Assembly (NCBI GenBank): GCA_030015575.1
Contig: CM057349.1
Coordinates: 256,179,077 to 256,243,076 of the forward strand
Reading direction: 5' to 3'
Source of the DNA: Agapanthus africanus
Taxonomy: Eukaryota; Streptophyta; Magnoliopsida; Asparagales; Amaryllidaceae
DNA length: 64,000 nucleotides
The notes beneath the pieces are model-generated. The model worked only from the letters and a program-made list of their open reading frames with translations, ran no database searches and was not told the origin of the DNA. This document shows positions 19,798 to 31,441 of this stretch, piece after piece. The position numbers were made by a program, and so were the translations under genes. Positions within the stretch are counted from its first letter, which is position 1; the number at the start of each line of letters is the position of its first letter.

Positions 19798-22011
19798 TGT
19801 TAGTTATATGTATGCCCTAGAGGCCATTACTATACATAGGATGTATATTGTAATGGATGCTGGGACGTATATAGGGAGGACTTTCTCGCTCGACATGATA
19901 GTATGCTATCTGGTTGATATTTACCTTAACGTGTATGCTGATTGTCTCTCTGTTACATGTTGGTAAAGCCCTTAGGATCTGTACTTGACTACCTGGACTA
20001 TGATGCGGATCATACTAGTGGGGACATGGTAGTCCATAAGTACATCCTTCAAAGTCCCTAGTCGTGGGTGTATCGAGACGGGGCATCGATATACCAGAGT
20101 AGACTAGCGCGTACCTTCTCGACCCATACAGATGGGCGATGGATGATCCCATATCCATCGGTGTTTGACATCAGAGGAGATATACGGGTGCTCAGTAGAG
20201 ACTGGGTACACTGGACGGACTCGCCGAGAACTCCCAGATGGTATTATACCTCACGTCAGATGGCAGTTCTCTGGTGACACTGGTACAGAGTAGTCTGTTG
20301 ACCCGAGATCGTCATAGAGTCTTGTGTGATTCCCACTGTGCTTTGATTTCCATCTTACCACGTCCAAGAGGGCGTGCAAAACGGTGGTTTTTGGGTACAG
20401 TCCCGAGTCACATGGAGGCAATGAGCGATAGGAGGGGATTCGTCTCTCCCGGTATATGGGGGTTGATGTTGCGCTGTGTTCGATTGGCTATAACAGGAAA
20501 TCCCTGGCCAGGGTTGCTGAGATTTACTGGTAAGTGTTACCAGTAGTTTCTCGAACAGTTATAGACCTCATATCGACACGACTTATCGAGCTATTGGGGT
20601 CTGACATTTACCACCCCTAGGCGAGATATGCGACATATCAGACGATCAGACCGGACTGTACGGTAGTGTTACTGGTCGGATTCACTGGAGTGTGAGCGGG
20701 CTTGCTCGTCGATCTTCAGATCGCTCAATACCCGGGTGGCCGTTACGTTTAGCAGACCGCTTGCGGCTTGTGGATGTTTGATATGATCATCATCTGCTGC
20801 CGGCGTATTGACGAGTCTTTAGAGTCCTACACAGAGGTTTCCTGGCTCAAGCGAAACGAAATAGGAGCGCATATGAGATATGTGCGGGACCGAGAATAAT
20901 GCGTGTATGTGATACCGTATTCTATTCTCGCGATAAATATATCGAATGGTTGTATGCGATATAACCTAGTTATCGATTCAAGCGTTGATTCGATAAGCCG
21001 ATATATTAGATACCAGTCGGTTATGTGCGCATGACCGGATCATTGAATCAAGTGTTGATTTAATGATTTAATGCATATTTATATATTTGATATATTGCTT
21101 TGCATCAACTAGTATCGGTTTACTTAAGATGGATTTTCTCGCTCGGGTGTGCACATTACATATGCGATATGATTTTGTGCACTTGATTGTATCATGTTTG
21201 ATGATACAAGTTTACTTGGTTAAGTGCAAAGAATAAACCATGGTTAAAAGAATGGCTAGGGTTTCATTTCCTTTATTTATTCCTTTATTTATTTATTTAT
21301 TCATTTTGGAAAAGAAGAGAAAAGAATGGTTGCTAGATTTGGAGTTTAGTTGAAGCTTCATGAAGCTTTGATAAAGTCAACCATACTTATCTCATCCTTA
21401 ACCCTAACCATTCACACTAACCATGATTGATTCTCTACACTTGACCATGGTTAGAATTATGATAAGAATTCATTTTCTTTTCTTTTTCTATTAACTTATC
21501 ATAATATCTTTCTTCTTCTTCTTCATTCTTCAAGTGAAGAAAAGCAAGGTCCATCAATGGTGATTGATGCATATGAGTGAGAAATCCAATTCTAAAGTCT
21601 ACCCACTTCCTATTTCTTCATCCTCTACCTCTTGCCAAGTAGTAGAGTGTGTTTCCTTCACAAGTTTCATGACTTGTTGAAGGTGGAGCTTGATTCATCG
21701 ATGCTTCGACGTAGATCATCTTCGGCATGGACATCGACGACCTAGCTTGCCCATTCTCCGACGAAGCCGACTCTAGAGCCCGGATTTGATTTGGACAGCG
21801 GAGACGACCTCGTTGCGGAGCCGTGGAGGTGGAGGACCGGATCTACAAAGGTTGTATTTCCGTATTCTCATTAGTTAACTGTTAACTAGTTCTTGTTCGC
21901 CTAGAAATCTAGTTATCGATCCGTAGTTTAGGGTTTGTAGGCACCATATTTTTTGAAATTGCCATGGTTGATGGCTTGGGAGACCTCACTAGTGTGCCTA
22001 GGAACCCTGCA
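19798..22011 (+). repeat. CopB 3' LTR
   Basis: 2214 bp; differs from the 5' copy by a 3-bp TTC unit and two substitutions that I could find. Confidence 0.95.
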
Positions 22012-22169
22012 GTAGCATCTCAACTTTAGTTAAATAGTTAACTAGTTTTTCCGTTTCGCCTAAACATCTAGTTTAAGATCCGTAGTCTAGGGTTTCTCGG
22101 CACCAAAAATTTTAAATTGGCATGTTCGATGCCTTGTGAGACTACTATAGGGTGCCTAGGAACCTTTCA
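22012..22169 (+). repeat. CopB right target-site copy and CopA 3' LTR, second part
   Basis: gtagc (22012-22016) is the duplicated target. From 22017 the CopA LTR resumes and ends CTTTCA at 22169, as in the 5' LTR. Confidence 0.94.
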
Positions 22170-22174
22170 GTTTT
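22170..22174. repeat. Target-site duplication of CopA, right copy (gtttt)
   Basis: Matches 1233-1237. CopC LTR sequence resumes at 22175. Confidence 0.92.
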
Positions 22175-23530
22175 AAGTGAGAAAATCCATTTAAAACGAA
22201 CCAATACTAGTTAATGTAAAGTAATATATCAAATATATAATTATACATTAAATCATTAAATCATTAAATCAACACTTGATTCAATGATCCGGTCATGTCG
22301 CATATAACCGACTAGTATCCAATGTATCGACTTATCGAATCAATCCTCGATTCGATAACTAGGTTATATCGCATACAACCATTCGATACATTCATAGAGA
22401 GAATAGAATACGGTATCACATACACGCATTATTCTCGGTCTCGCACATATCACATATGCGCTCCTATTTCGTTTCGCTTGAGCCAGGAAACCTCTGTGTA
22501 GGACTCTAAAGACTCGTCAATACGCCGGCAGCAGATGATGATCATATCAAGCACCCACAAGCCGCAAGCGGTCTGCTAAACGTAACGGCCACCCGGGTAT
22601 TGAGCGATCAGAAGATCGACGAGCAAGCCCGCTCACACTCCTGTGAATCCAACCAGTAACACTTACCGTACAGTCCGGTCTGTTCGTCTGATATGTCGCA
22701 TATCTCTCCTAGGGGTGGTAAACGTCAGACCCCAATAGCTCGATAAGTCATGCCGACGTAAGGTCCATAACATTCGTGAAACTACTGATAACTCTTCCCA
22801 GTATATCAATGCAACCCTGGCCAGGGATTTCCTGTTATGGCCAGTCGAACATAGTGCAACATCAACCCCCAATACCGGGAGAGACGAATCCCCTCCTATC
22901 GCTCATTGCCTCCATATGAATCGGGACTGTACCCAAAAACCACCTGTTTGCACGACTCAGTAGAGCCGTGGTAGGGTGGAAATCAAAACACAGTGGGAGA
23001 CACACAAGACTCTATGACGATCTCGGGTCAACAGACTAAGCTGTACCAGTGTCACTAGAGAACTGCCATCTGACATGAGGTATAATACCATCTGGGAGTT
23101 CTCGACGAGTCCGTTCAGTGTACCCAGTCTCCACTGAGCACCCGCATACCATCTCTGATGTCAAACACCAATGGATATGGGATCATCTATCGCCCATCAC
23201 ATGGGTCGAGAAGATATACGCTAGTCTAGTCTGGAATATCAATGCCCCGTCTCGATATTCCCACGACTAGGAACATTGAAGGATGTACTCATGGACTACC
23301 CAGGCCCCACTAGTATGATCTGCATCATAGTCCTGGAAGTCGAGTACACATCCTAAGGGCTTTATCAACATGTAACAGAGAGACAGAAAGTATACATGTT
23401 GAGATAAAGAGCAACCAGATAGCGTACTATCATGTCGAGCAAGAAAGTCCTACCTATATATGTCCCAGCATCCAATACAATATACATCCAATGTACAGTA
23501 ATGGCCTCTAGGGCATACATATAACTAACA
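22175..23530 (-). repeat. CopC 3' LTR, second part
   Basis: This runs from the CopA insertion site to the LTR border TGTTAG on the minus strand (ctaaca at 23525-23530). It matches 40172-41526 of the 5' LTR with scattered substitutions. Confidence 0.93.
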
Positions 23531-23545
23531 ATCTCCCACTTGCAC
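23531..23545 (-). other. CopC polypurine tract
   Basis: On the minus strand this reads GTGCAAGTGGGAGAT, immediately before the 3' LTR. Confidence 0.9.
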
Positions 23546-26330
23546 TAGGGCCATCTGTAGCAGTAGTTGTAGTATCTAATACTCAACCATCCCTTAAAAG
23601 TCTCTCTTTGGGAAAAGGCCTTCGTGAGTGGATCCGCCGTGTTGTCCTCTGAGTCTACTCTCCTAACCTCGATCACCCTGGAGATCAACTATCTCCATGA
23701 TCAGGTGATGCTGCCTCAGAATATGTCTGGGTCACTGATGGGACCAGGGTTCCTGGGCCAAAGCCACACTTTCATTGTTATACAATGATAGGAACCTAGT
23801 TCATCTCATGAACCAATATACACCCAAACTTCCTCTTTGGTAGTATCTTTAATAACGATGTTACCAGCCTTTATCGTCTAGTTTGTCACGGTATCTAGCT
23901 TGGAACTCTTCCAATATACCGTCCCTCCACTGAGTGTGAAAACAATGCCTGTGACTGACATTCAGTCATCCTTATCACCCTGGAACACTTCCAGTGATTC
24001 TCCCCAGGATCGATTGATACCATCTCACTACATCTAGTGAGAATCCTAGCATCCAATTACATCTATCTCATAGATGAAAACTCAGGATTTAGGAGGTATC
24101 GCCTTGATCCTATTGAAGAATCCTTGTGATAAGCGGAGATTGACCGAGCGTAGCATAGGAAACTCTTTTCTTATCAAGAGTATGTTGTCCACGTACAATA
24201 CGAGGATGACCACCTTACTCTCTACTACCTTTTTGTATATACAAGGTTCATCTACCATTTTGATGAAGTCAAACTCTTTGACTACCACATCAAAACAGAT
24301 GTTCTAACTCCGCGATGCCTGCTTCATCCTGTAAAGAAACTTGCACATGTTTCCGCTGCTCCCACTGTTTACGAAGCCCTCTGGCTGTGTTCTTATAGAC
24401 GTTCTCTTCTAAATCACTATTTAGAAAAGTAGTCATGGCACCCAACCACCAGAAATCGTAGTCATGGTATGTAGCAATGGCAAGTAGGATCTGGATGGAC
24501 TTAAGCATAGTCCCTAGAAAAGGTTTCATCATTATCCACACCTGGTTGATGACTAAAACCTTTAACAAGTCTAGCTTTGAAAGTCTCAACTTTTCCATCT
24601 ACACCAAGTAATCTTCTCAAGATATACTTGCTCCAGATGGGGATTTAACCCTTCAGATATAGCAACCAAAGTCCATACTTTGTTGGTGTACATGGATTCC
24701 ATCTCAGATCGCTAAGCATCCAACCATTCTTACAGAGTCCCTACTCTCGATGGCCTGCTCGAAACTAGTTGGGTCATCATCTCATGATGCAACCCTCGCT
24801 CCCACTGTCATAGAGAAACCGAAGTATCTCTCAAGCGGATGAGGAACCCTGCTAGTTCGGTGGAGAGGCTGAGGTTCGTCGGGGACTATTGAATCCTCTG
24901 GTTCTGTCAAATCATCAGCTGCAGTTTTGTATAGCTGGAACCCTTCCAGTTCTACAGAACTGACCTTGCCTCGATCTTGTCCGGATTTTGCTTTTGACAT
25001 AGGCCGGACAATCCCAAATCTTACTCAAGAGATAGGCTCTTCCCACACCATATCTTATATGGAGTGGTAGGCACTGATTTGATTCGAACCTAATTCAATA
25101 GGTATGCAGCTTCTCAAGTGCATAACCCCCTAAAAAGAAATAGGAAACTCAGTAGTACTCATCATAGAGCGCACCATATCATATAGGGTGTGATTGCTCC
25201 GCCCCGATATACCATCGTGCTATGGTGTATACGGAGGAGTAATGCTGAGAGAGAATCTCATTCTCCTTTAGAATAGTCCAGGAATTCTATGCACAAGTAT
25301 TCTCCTCCCTGATCTCATCATAGGATATAATACTTATATCCGGTTTTGGTTCTCTACTTCTAACTTATATTCTGTGAATATCTCATAAGCTTCGGGCCTA
25401 TGTTTCAACAGGAACATATGTCTGAATCTTGAGAGATCATCAGAAAACGTAATGAAGTACAAAGAACCGGTCCTGGCACATGTAGATAGGAGACCTTACA
25501 TACATCATCATGTATCAGTCCCAAGAGTTCATTAACTCTTTCTCTGTTTCCAATAAACAGAGCTATGGTCATCTAATCTTTGTGACATGACTGGCAAGTT
25601 TCACAAGATGTAAATTCAAACTGATTTAAATATGCATCTAAAATGTAACTTCAGCCAGTCGGGTCGCATTGATATGACCTAGTCTACAATGCCTCAAGAA
25701 GGATTCGTTCATTTCTGAACTCTTCCTCTTGTGTGTGTTCTGTATACTAGGAACTGTAGTTTGATTTAGAACGTCAATCCTTTTAGATAACGTGCATGAA
25801 CCGATCAATTTTTGATATAGGAAATGTTCAAAACATTTTCCATCAACACAAAATTTTATCATTTCTTTACTAATAAAGAGATTGATATGATTTTGTATAT
25901 TAGGTTCGGTATCTAATAACATTTTTTCAGAATCAATGTATTGGTAATACAGGGTGACAGTGACCAACAGACTTGGCTGCAACACTTGCCCCGTTTTCTG
26001 TCTCATGAAACTTATCACCCGTTCTCAGTTTTCTACCCTTTTGTAGCCCTATGTAACAGATTACATATCTGGGATCCTGATCCTGTATCAAATACCCAGC
26101 ATGCAGTGGATACTGAGAAACAGTTCTTTGTAATGAACACACCCGAAGGAGATGTATCATATGCACTTTCTTTGTTTGGACGGCATAGGAATTCTGGTAT
26201 TCTCCTAACTCCTGCTCGGTCTTATAACAATTATAAGTTGGAGCGGGACCAACGTTCCCCAGCTCAGTATAACAAGCGGGTTCGGTCAATTCATCCATAT
26301 TATTATCTTGATTAAGGCATGATATGGTCG
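23546..26330 (-). pseudogene. pol: CopC decayed pol
   Basis: On the minus strand the beginning is readable as MDELTEPACYTELGN (ATG at about 26298), followed by a frame broken within the protease region. The HHCC zinc-binding part (RHCRLGH) is near 25690, and RT has fragments near 24290-24600 and 24130-24280 (LYVDNILL, where D has become N in the catalytic pair). The same two deletions as in CopB are present, near 24950 and 24050. The element is older than CopB yet carries the same lesions, so both came from a defective lineage. Confidence 0.9.
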
Positions 26331-26356
26331 CTACCTAGAGAGAGAGAAGAAAAACA
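26331..26356 (-). promoter_or_regulatory. Candidate splice acceptor before CopC pol
   Basis: On the minus strand a pyrimidine run ends in TAGGTAG followed by CGACC, matching CopA. The downstream two-codon frame ATG CCT TAA is also kept. Confidence 0.45.
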
Positions 26357-26768
26357 CTCTGCGTGCGCTCTTGCAAGATTATATTGGTTATATATTTTAT
26401 CTAATCGGGATGGCTCCCACTGTTTTTATCAAATCTTCCTTCAAACCTTAAAAGGAAAGACTAGCCGGGATTAATTACACTCTACAAGTTCGCCAATCTT
26501 TCAGCCAGGCCAGTGTCGGTACTTTGAGGGAGGTTCCCCGTGCTTTCGCACGGACCTAATTACAGTAAACCTCGTTTTCCCAGAGGCGTAACCCCGTTGA
26601 CACCTTTCTAGACACCTACTTGATCGGCTAATTGTAAAGTGCAAAACTCTCCCAGGAGTAACAATTACTCGCAGTGAGTATCGGGATCCAACTATCGCAT
26701 AGAAGGTATGCAATCTCATTGCAAATTTCAACACTTGAAACTCCCGATAATGGTTTTTACCCCTAGCA

Positions 26769-26973
26769 CCTATGACCTTGGCTAAGGTCAACAAATCATA
26801 GGTACTAGTTAAGTTCTACCCGTCATTTCGTGATTAATTAGACCCACCCACATGACCCTTGGCTAAGGTCAACAAAGCCACAAGACTGTCCTAACTAATC
26901 GCATCATATGCTGTGTAGGAAGACATCACTTAGCTACCGCATACTACGCCTCGGCTATGGTCGACAAACGTAG
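26769..26973 (-). other. Three matched-tip hairpins (CopC)
   Basis: CCTATGA/TCATAGG (26769-26802) and CTACG/CGTAG (26944-26973) are intact outer stems. The middle one, near 26851-26885, has lost its outer pairing. The tips read TTGACCTTAGCCAAGG twice and a diverged version once, again different from CopA and CopB. Confidence 0.72.
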
Positions 26974-27114
26974 CACGAATACTAAGTATTCTACTTCCTA
27001 AAATGACGGAGAGTTGCGAATGGTTTTTAAGAAAACCTTTAACGCTTTGAACTTGATCTCGTTGCGGAATCAAATGGTTTTTAAATGGAATGTTTTTTAG
27101 CCTTTTCTAGTTTT

Positions 27115-27205
27115 GCTAAAGGGGTCACTCCCGGTGAAGGGATCGTCGGCCCTTTCCTCGTCGAATGAGGTGCGGGATATATCATATATATCACTGTGCA
27201 AAGCA
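27115..27205 (-). other. Three-hairpin RNA module, CopC copy 2
   Basis: On the minus strand hairpin 3 is AAAGGG/CCCTTT, a compensatory change from AAAGGA/TCCTTT. Hairpin 1 is GATATAT/ATATATC and hairpin 2 CCTC/GAGG. Confidence 0.83.
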
Positions 27206-27261
27206 GAAACTATAGAAGCAATCAAAAAACAAACCAAGGGTTGTAGCATCTGCCGGTTATT

Positions 27262-27351
27262 GCTAAAGGAGTCACTCCCGGTGAAGGGATCTCGGTCCTT
27301 TCCTCATCGAATAAGGTGCAGGATATATCATATATACCGCTATGCAAAGCA
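27262..27351 (-). other. Three-hairpin RNA module, CopC copy 1
   Basis: On the minus strand hairpin 1 is GGTATAT/ATATATC, hairpin 2 CCTTA/TGAGG, hairpin 3 AAAGGA/TCCTTT, as in CopB. Confidence 0.83.
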
Positions 27352-28062
27352 AGAACTGTAGCTACCTGTTTTATTTTTGAAATTCGATTCCACAACATCA
27401 GTTAGGTTTATTTTCTTTCATTAATATCATTAATGAATATCCCATCATTTAAGTCCACCTAAACATCACAGATAAATATAACGTACGCTTATGCCATCCG
27501 CATTCGCCTCGATGTCCCGTCTGCACTGTTAGGTTAGGTAACTAACGCCAGAGCGAGGCAAGGCTAGTACGGGTGTAAAACATAAGCAACGTCTATATAA
27601 TATATCATATACACTATATATAATATCTATCTGAACAAATCACATGATCACATCACAGATAACGCAGCAGAAAGTATCATATGAAATATTGGATATACTA
27701 GGACGTCCGTGTTTTCAATACGAGCCAGTATAAAACACGGATTCCACGGTCGTGATGAATAGCCAATCCCACACCCCTAGACCACTACGAGAGCAGCAAG
27801 CAACCCTACCAATTCTAGGGTTAGGAGACCCGGACTCGACTCCTCGAGTTGGTCTCCCACTGGACCCTAGAACCCGGTTACTTGTGCCCTCCTCCTTAGG
27901 TCTATCCTAGGGCAGAAAAGTAAATAATATACAAATGGTGACATCATCCGCAACCTGGAAGTGCCCCAATAAAAGAATATTACATACAAGTTTTTACATG
28001 AATGAAAATGAAAAACACTCATCTCACATAAAAAAAACCCGGCTATTCAAACACGACGATCC

Positions 28063-28067
28063 AATAT
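28063..28067. repeat. Target-site duplication of CopD, left copy (aatat)
   Basis: aatat recurs at 38114-38118. The joined site matches the uninterrupted CopA leader near 4550-4565. Confidence 0.93.
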
Positions 28068-29177
28068 TGTTGGAGATAGTGCCCTCAGAGTCAATTATTA
28101 GGTCACAGGTACGTGATTGTAATGATTGAGGGAGGACCTATCCCGGTAGGACAGTCTTACTCGAGATGATAGTATGCTATCTGGTTTACCTTTATCATCG
28201 TGTACTGCTTTAGGTGACCTGACACGTCGCTATTACACGTTGATAGAGCCCCTAGGATTCTTGCTTGACCACCAGCAGTATGAGGGCGATCATATAAGTG
28301 GGAGCTGGGGGTCTACAAGCATATCCTTAAAAGGTCCCTAGTCGTGGGAGTTTCGAGACCGGGCATCGATACTCCATTAGTAGACTAGTGTATACAGTCG
28401 AGACCCCGACGAGGGGCGGTGGCCGGTCTCACAAGCCACTGGTGTCAGTTGGATCACCTAAGATGTATACAGGTGCTCATTGGGTTATGAGTACACCGGA
28501 CAGGACTCGCCGGGAACATGCTAGTTGGTCATATACCAGACGTCAGATGGCAGTTCCCTGGTGACATGTGTGCAGGTTAGTTCATCGACCTGGGGATCGT
28601 CATTTGTCTCGTGTGAGTTCCTACTGTACTTTGATTACTACCCTACCACGGCTCAAAGGAGTCGTGCAAACAGGTTTTAGTTGGGTACAGTCCCGAGCCA
28701 CATGGAGGCAGTGAGCGTATCTTCAGGGGTTCGTCTCTCCCGGTATTGGGGGTGAGGTCGTGCTGTGTCTAGGAGAGCCATTACACAAAGTCCTTGGCCA
28801 AGGCAAGGAGATTTACTGGTAGGTATTCCAGTAGTATCTCAGAGTGTTCTGGGCTACACTCCGACACGACTTGTACCGCTTTTGGGGGTCTGACTTTTAC
28901 CAACCCCCTAGGCCCGCCATGCGATACTCATAGACGAACGGACCGGACTGCACGGATATTGTCACTGACAGGCTCAGTAGGGTGTCAGGATGAGTTCGCT
29001 CATCGACGTCCCTTTTAGTCAATAGCTGGTGGCCCTGTTACGTATTGGCTTATACCTCTGACAGGCTAGTGGTTAAATCCACAGCCATAGTATTGACGAG
29101 TCTTTAGAGTCTACCACACTTTCAGTTACTCAGCTTTCGGGCGAAACGCTGTAGAGGCCGTATGGAGATATGGCAGG

Positions 29178-29299
29178 GTCCGATCATATGCGTGCGGTAT
29201 TGCACGGATCAGGATCGGACAGTTTTGTACTAATGGCCGTATAGTTATATGGCAGGGTTCGATCAGATACGTGCGGTATTGCACGGATCAGGATCGAAC
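29178..29299 (+). other. Tandem hairpin pair in the CopD LTR
   Basis: Unit 1: GTCCGATC (29178-29185) pairs with GATCGGAC (29213-29220). Unit 2: GTTCGATC (29257-29264) pairs with GATCGAAC (29292-29299). Both enclose CGTGC/GCACG around ggtatt. The C-G to T-A change between the units keeps pairing. CopE and CopF carry both units. Confidence 0.78.
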
Positions 29300-29900
29300 G
29301 GATAATACTAGCCGGCTTTTGGTTTAAGCCGGTCCTAGTTTAGTACAGTGTAGATTTTGTCTTTTTGCATTTGTATCCGGACGGAATACAGATGCGGGTG
29401 TGTATGCACAGTATCGGGGTTTTCCTGTAATTTATTACGGGACCAGTTTTCTGGAGTTGCCAGTTTGCATTCCGTTCCGGCCGGTTTTCCTTTGCTTTTT
29501 CCCGGCCGGACTTTTCCGATGGAGGGGGTTATTTGCAATTGTGCAAATAATCTTTGTGGAGGGGGTTTCTTGCAAAACTATTGATTATGATATCTTGCTC
29601 CATGCTTTTGCTTTATTGTGACATGAAAGGGTATGGTTGGATTTGATATGAAGCATGGTGTTTGTTTTCTTGTCTCTTGGTGTGGTCACCACTTGACTTC
29701 TCCTACCCTCACCTCCCTTAAGGTTTTATATTTGTTCCCTCCACCATTTCCATATAGGTTATGGCCGGCCAACCTTTTTGAAGATGAGAGAAAAATGAGA
29801 GTTCTCATTTTGGTGAAAGAAATTAATCATCCATCTCATTCCATTTGCTAGAAAATTGAAAGCACCAATTTTCTTTAGACCATTCCTCCATCAAGGCAAC

Positions 29901-29906
29901 TATAAA
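29901..29906 (+). promoter_or_regulatory. Candidate TATA box, CopD LTR
   Basis: TATAAA follows ggcaac. The homologous places in CopE and CopF lack the TAT, so their promoters may be altered. The 3' LTR has the same motif near 37727. Confidence 0.45.
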
Positions 29907-30288
29907 CCCCATTGAGACAAAGCGTATTCTACACTACACTTCCTACAGCAAATCTTGGACGCGTCGATTCGCCAGCTTTGCGCCCGAGTTGCCTCGGTAT
30001 TGAGGTGGGAGCCCGTAAAAGATACAGGCGACGTGGTGCCCTTTTCCGACGAGGAGGAGACGGACGAAGATCCCGCGAGGAGATCGGCGTGGAGATGAAG
30101 ACCGGAGGACTCGGATCAGTCGGTATATCTCTAACCCTTCTTCTAGTTAGCTAGACCTAGTTTAATGGCCCGATCCGGAGTCTAGTGCGCGGTGGTGCCG
30201 GTTTGCAAAGTCCGCAAAATTTAAGTTTATCACCGCTTCCGCATTCCGGCGTCGGATTGACGGCCGGGGCGCCGCCGTGCACTTACAG

Positions 30289-30301
30289 TGGTATCAGAGC
30301 C
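30289..30301 (+). other. CopD primer binding site (tRNA-iMet)
   Basis: TGGTATCAGAGCC one base after the LTR. Confidence 0.95.
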
Positions 30302-30498
30302 TCGCCATTAACTTAGTCTAGCTTTGTGTAATGTGTTTGCATTTCCGATCGATCAAAAAGTCCAAAAACCCGTATTTTTGCACATCAGTTTCTGTCGAAT
30401 TTTTTTTGAGTCCAAAAATTTTTTAGGTTGTCTCAGAGTGATGTGCAGGGAATTAGAAACATACTGTAAAAATTTAGTACCATGAACCCACTATCTCA

Positions 30499-30545
30499 CC
30501 GCGGAAGGGCGGCCAAAACCCTACTTTGGCCGCGCTTCCGCGGCA
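30499..30545 (+). repeat. GC-rich hairpin behind the CopD primer site
   Basis: CCGCGGAAGGGCGGCCAAA faces TTTGGCCGCGCTTCCGCGG with one mismatch over 19 pairs and a loop of about 7 nt. It is nearly the same as the hairpin in GypH at 62285-62339. Confidence 0.85.
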
Positions 30546-31038
30546 AGTTTCACTGTTCATGCTCCCAAAAGTTTGCAGAATGTTCCTGAGTTGAAAATGG
30601 GCTTTCTGGAATATTAAAGTTGGGCCAATTATTTCTGTGAGTGCTACAGTTTTCTTTGGGGCCCACTTGTTAATTGTTTGATCAATCGGAAATTTTTTAA
30701 ACACATTTTTCACAGTATTTACATTATATCTGCGACCGTGAATGTCACTCGATCGGTAAATCCAGTCTAACTGCTATAGCCCGGTTAGACGGATTTGCGA
30801 ACGTGATTTTCACGTTGATGTTCTATGTATTTGCTGTGTTGTTGCGGATCGGTCGTGGGGGATAGCCTGGATGCAATGCTAGTACAGTGTTGTCGTATCA
30901 TGTACATTTGATATTGCGGGGCGAGCGTCCGACATGTGGACTGCCGTCACTGCCTGTTTGTATTATTATTTTGGGACACGACCAGGTTGCGGTAGATGTA
31001 CCCGGTGTATGTATATTTTACTTTCTGTACTAGGGTTA

Positions 31039-31160
31039 CCCCGCGGAGGGGTGCACGGATAGCCGGGTTCTAGAAAGCAACAAGCCCGCATCTCATGGCA
31101 TTGAGACGGAGGGGGCTTCACTCCAGGATTGGCTGGCTATTCGCCGCACTCGTAGGGGGT
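31039..31160 (+). other. Multi-hairpin leader block (CopD)
   Basis: CCCC/GGGG (31039-31051) forms a first hairpin. AAGCCC (31082-31087) pairs with GGGCTT (31113-31118) around TCTCA/TGAGA (31091-31106). The nested layout equals CopA 4728-4845 with different stem sequences. Confidence 0.7.
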
Positions 31161-31358
31161 ATAGGATTTCATTGCACAGGCTATCCACACGACCAGGGGA
31201 ACGTCGGGTTTCAGTAGTGGCTCTGTGAAACCCGGGGATCCCAGATATCTGTATTGTTTCTGTGATGTTGTTCATTCTCTGTGATGTTGCTTTTTATTCA
31301 CGCCTTGAGCGAATATAATATATTGGTATATATATTAGTAGATGTTGTATATGTTTTT

Positions 31359-31441
31359 CATCCGCGCTAGTCCAGTCCCCGCTCTGCCGTTAGTTAGCTA
31401 ACCTAACGGGTGATGACGGGACCCAGTGGCGAATGCGGATG
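31359..31441 (+). other. Branched leader fold (CopD)
   Basis: CATCCGC (31359-31365) closes with GCGGATG (31435-31441). Inside are GTCCC/GGGAC (31375-31379, 31418-31422) and CCGTTAG/CTAACGG (31387-31393, 31403-31409). Stacked nested stems of this kind suggest a stable domain. Confidence 0.7.

Larger units (their letters stand above)
11627..22011 (+). mobile_element. CopB: young, protein-defective Ty1/Copia element inside CopA
   Basis: A complete 10,385-bp element: LTRs 11627-13843 and 19798-22011, primer site 13845-13857, leader to about 16992, decayed pol, purine tract 19787-19796. Comparing the LTRs I saw only two substitutions and a 3-bp TTC-repeat difference, so it is among the youngest here, consistent with its sitting inside CopA. 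Its pol is nevertheless riddled with stops and shares large deletions with the older CopC. It must have been copied with enzymes from another element. Confidence 0.95.
1238..22169 (+). mobile_element. CopA: Ty1/Copia retrotransposon with intact pol and no gag
   Basis: The element has 5' LTR 1238-3448, primer site 3450, leader to about 6275, pol 6308-9553, purine tract 9557-9566, and a 3' LTR from 9568 that is split by CopB and finishes at 22169. Without CopB it is 10,542 bp. I counted five substitutions and one 1-bp indel between its LTRs, so the insertion is young. It is the only element here able to encode Pol. The 2.8-kb interval between primer site and pol holds no gag-like frame, so it cannot make capsid itself. 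Confidence 0.95.
26357..28067 (-). other. CopC leader, pol-proximal part
   Basis: Minus-strand leader continuous with 38119-39517 before CopD inserted. It holds the matched-tip hairpins, two three-hairpin modules, the branched fold and the multi-hairpin block (about 27760-27910). No gag frame. Confidence 0.8.
28068..30287 (+). repeat. CopD 5' LTR
   Basis: 2220 bp. Near 29901 TATAAA is a plausible TATA box. Two tandem hairpin units lie at 29178-29299. The central part aligns with the CopA LTR at landmarks such as gacgagtctttagagtc. Confidence 0.95.

Noticed and set aside
30499..30545. GC-rich hairpins as transcription terminators
   Set aside because: They lie just behind primer sites in eukaryotic retrotransposons, where intrinsic terminators do not apply.
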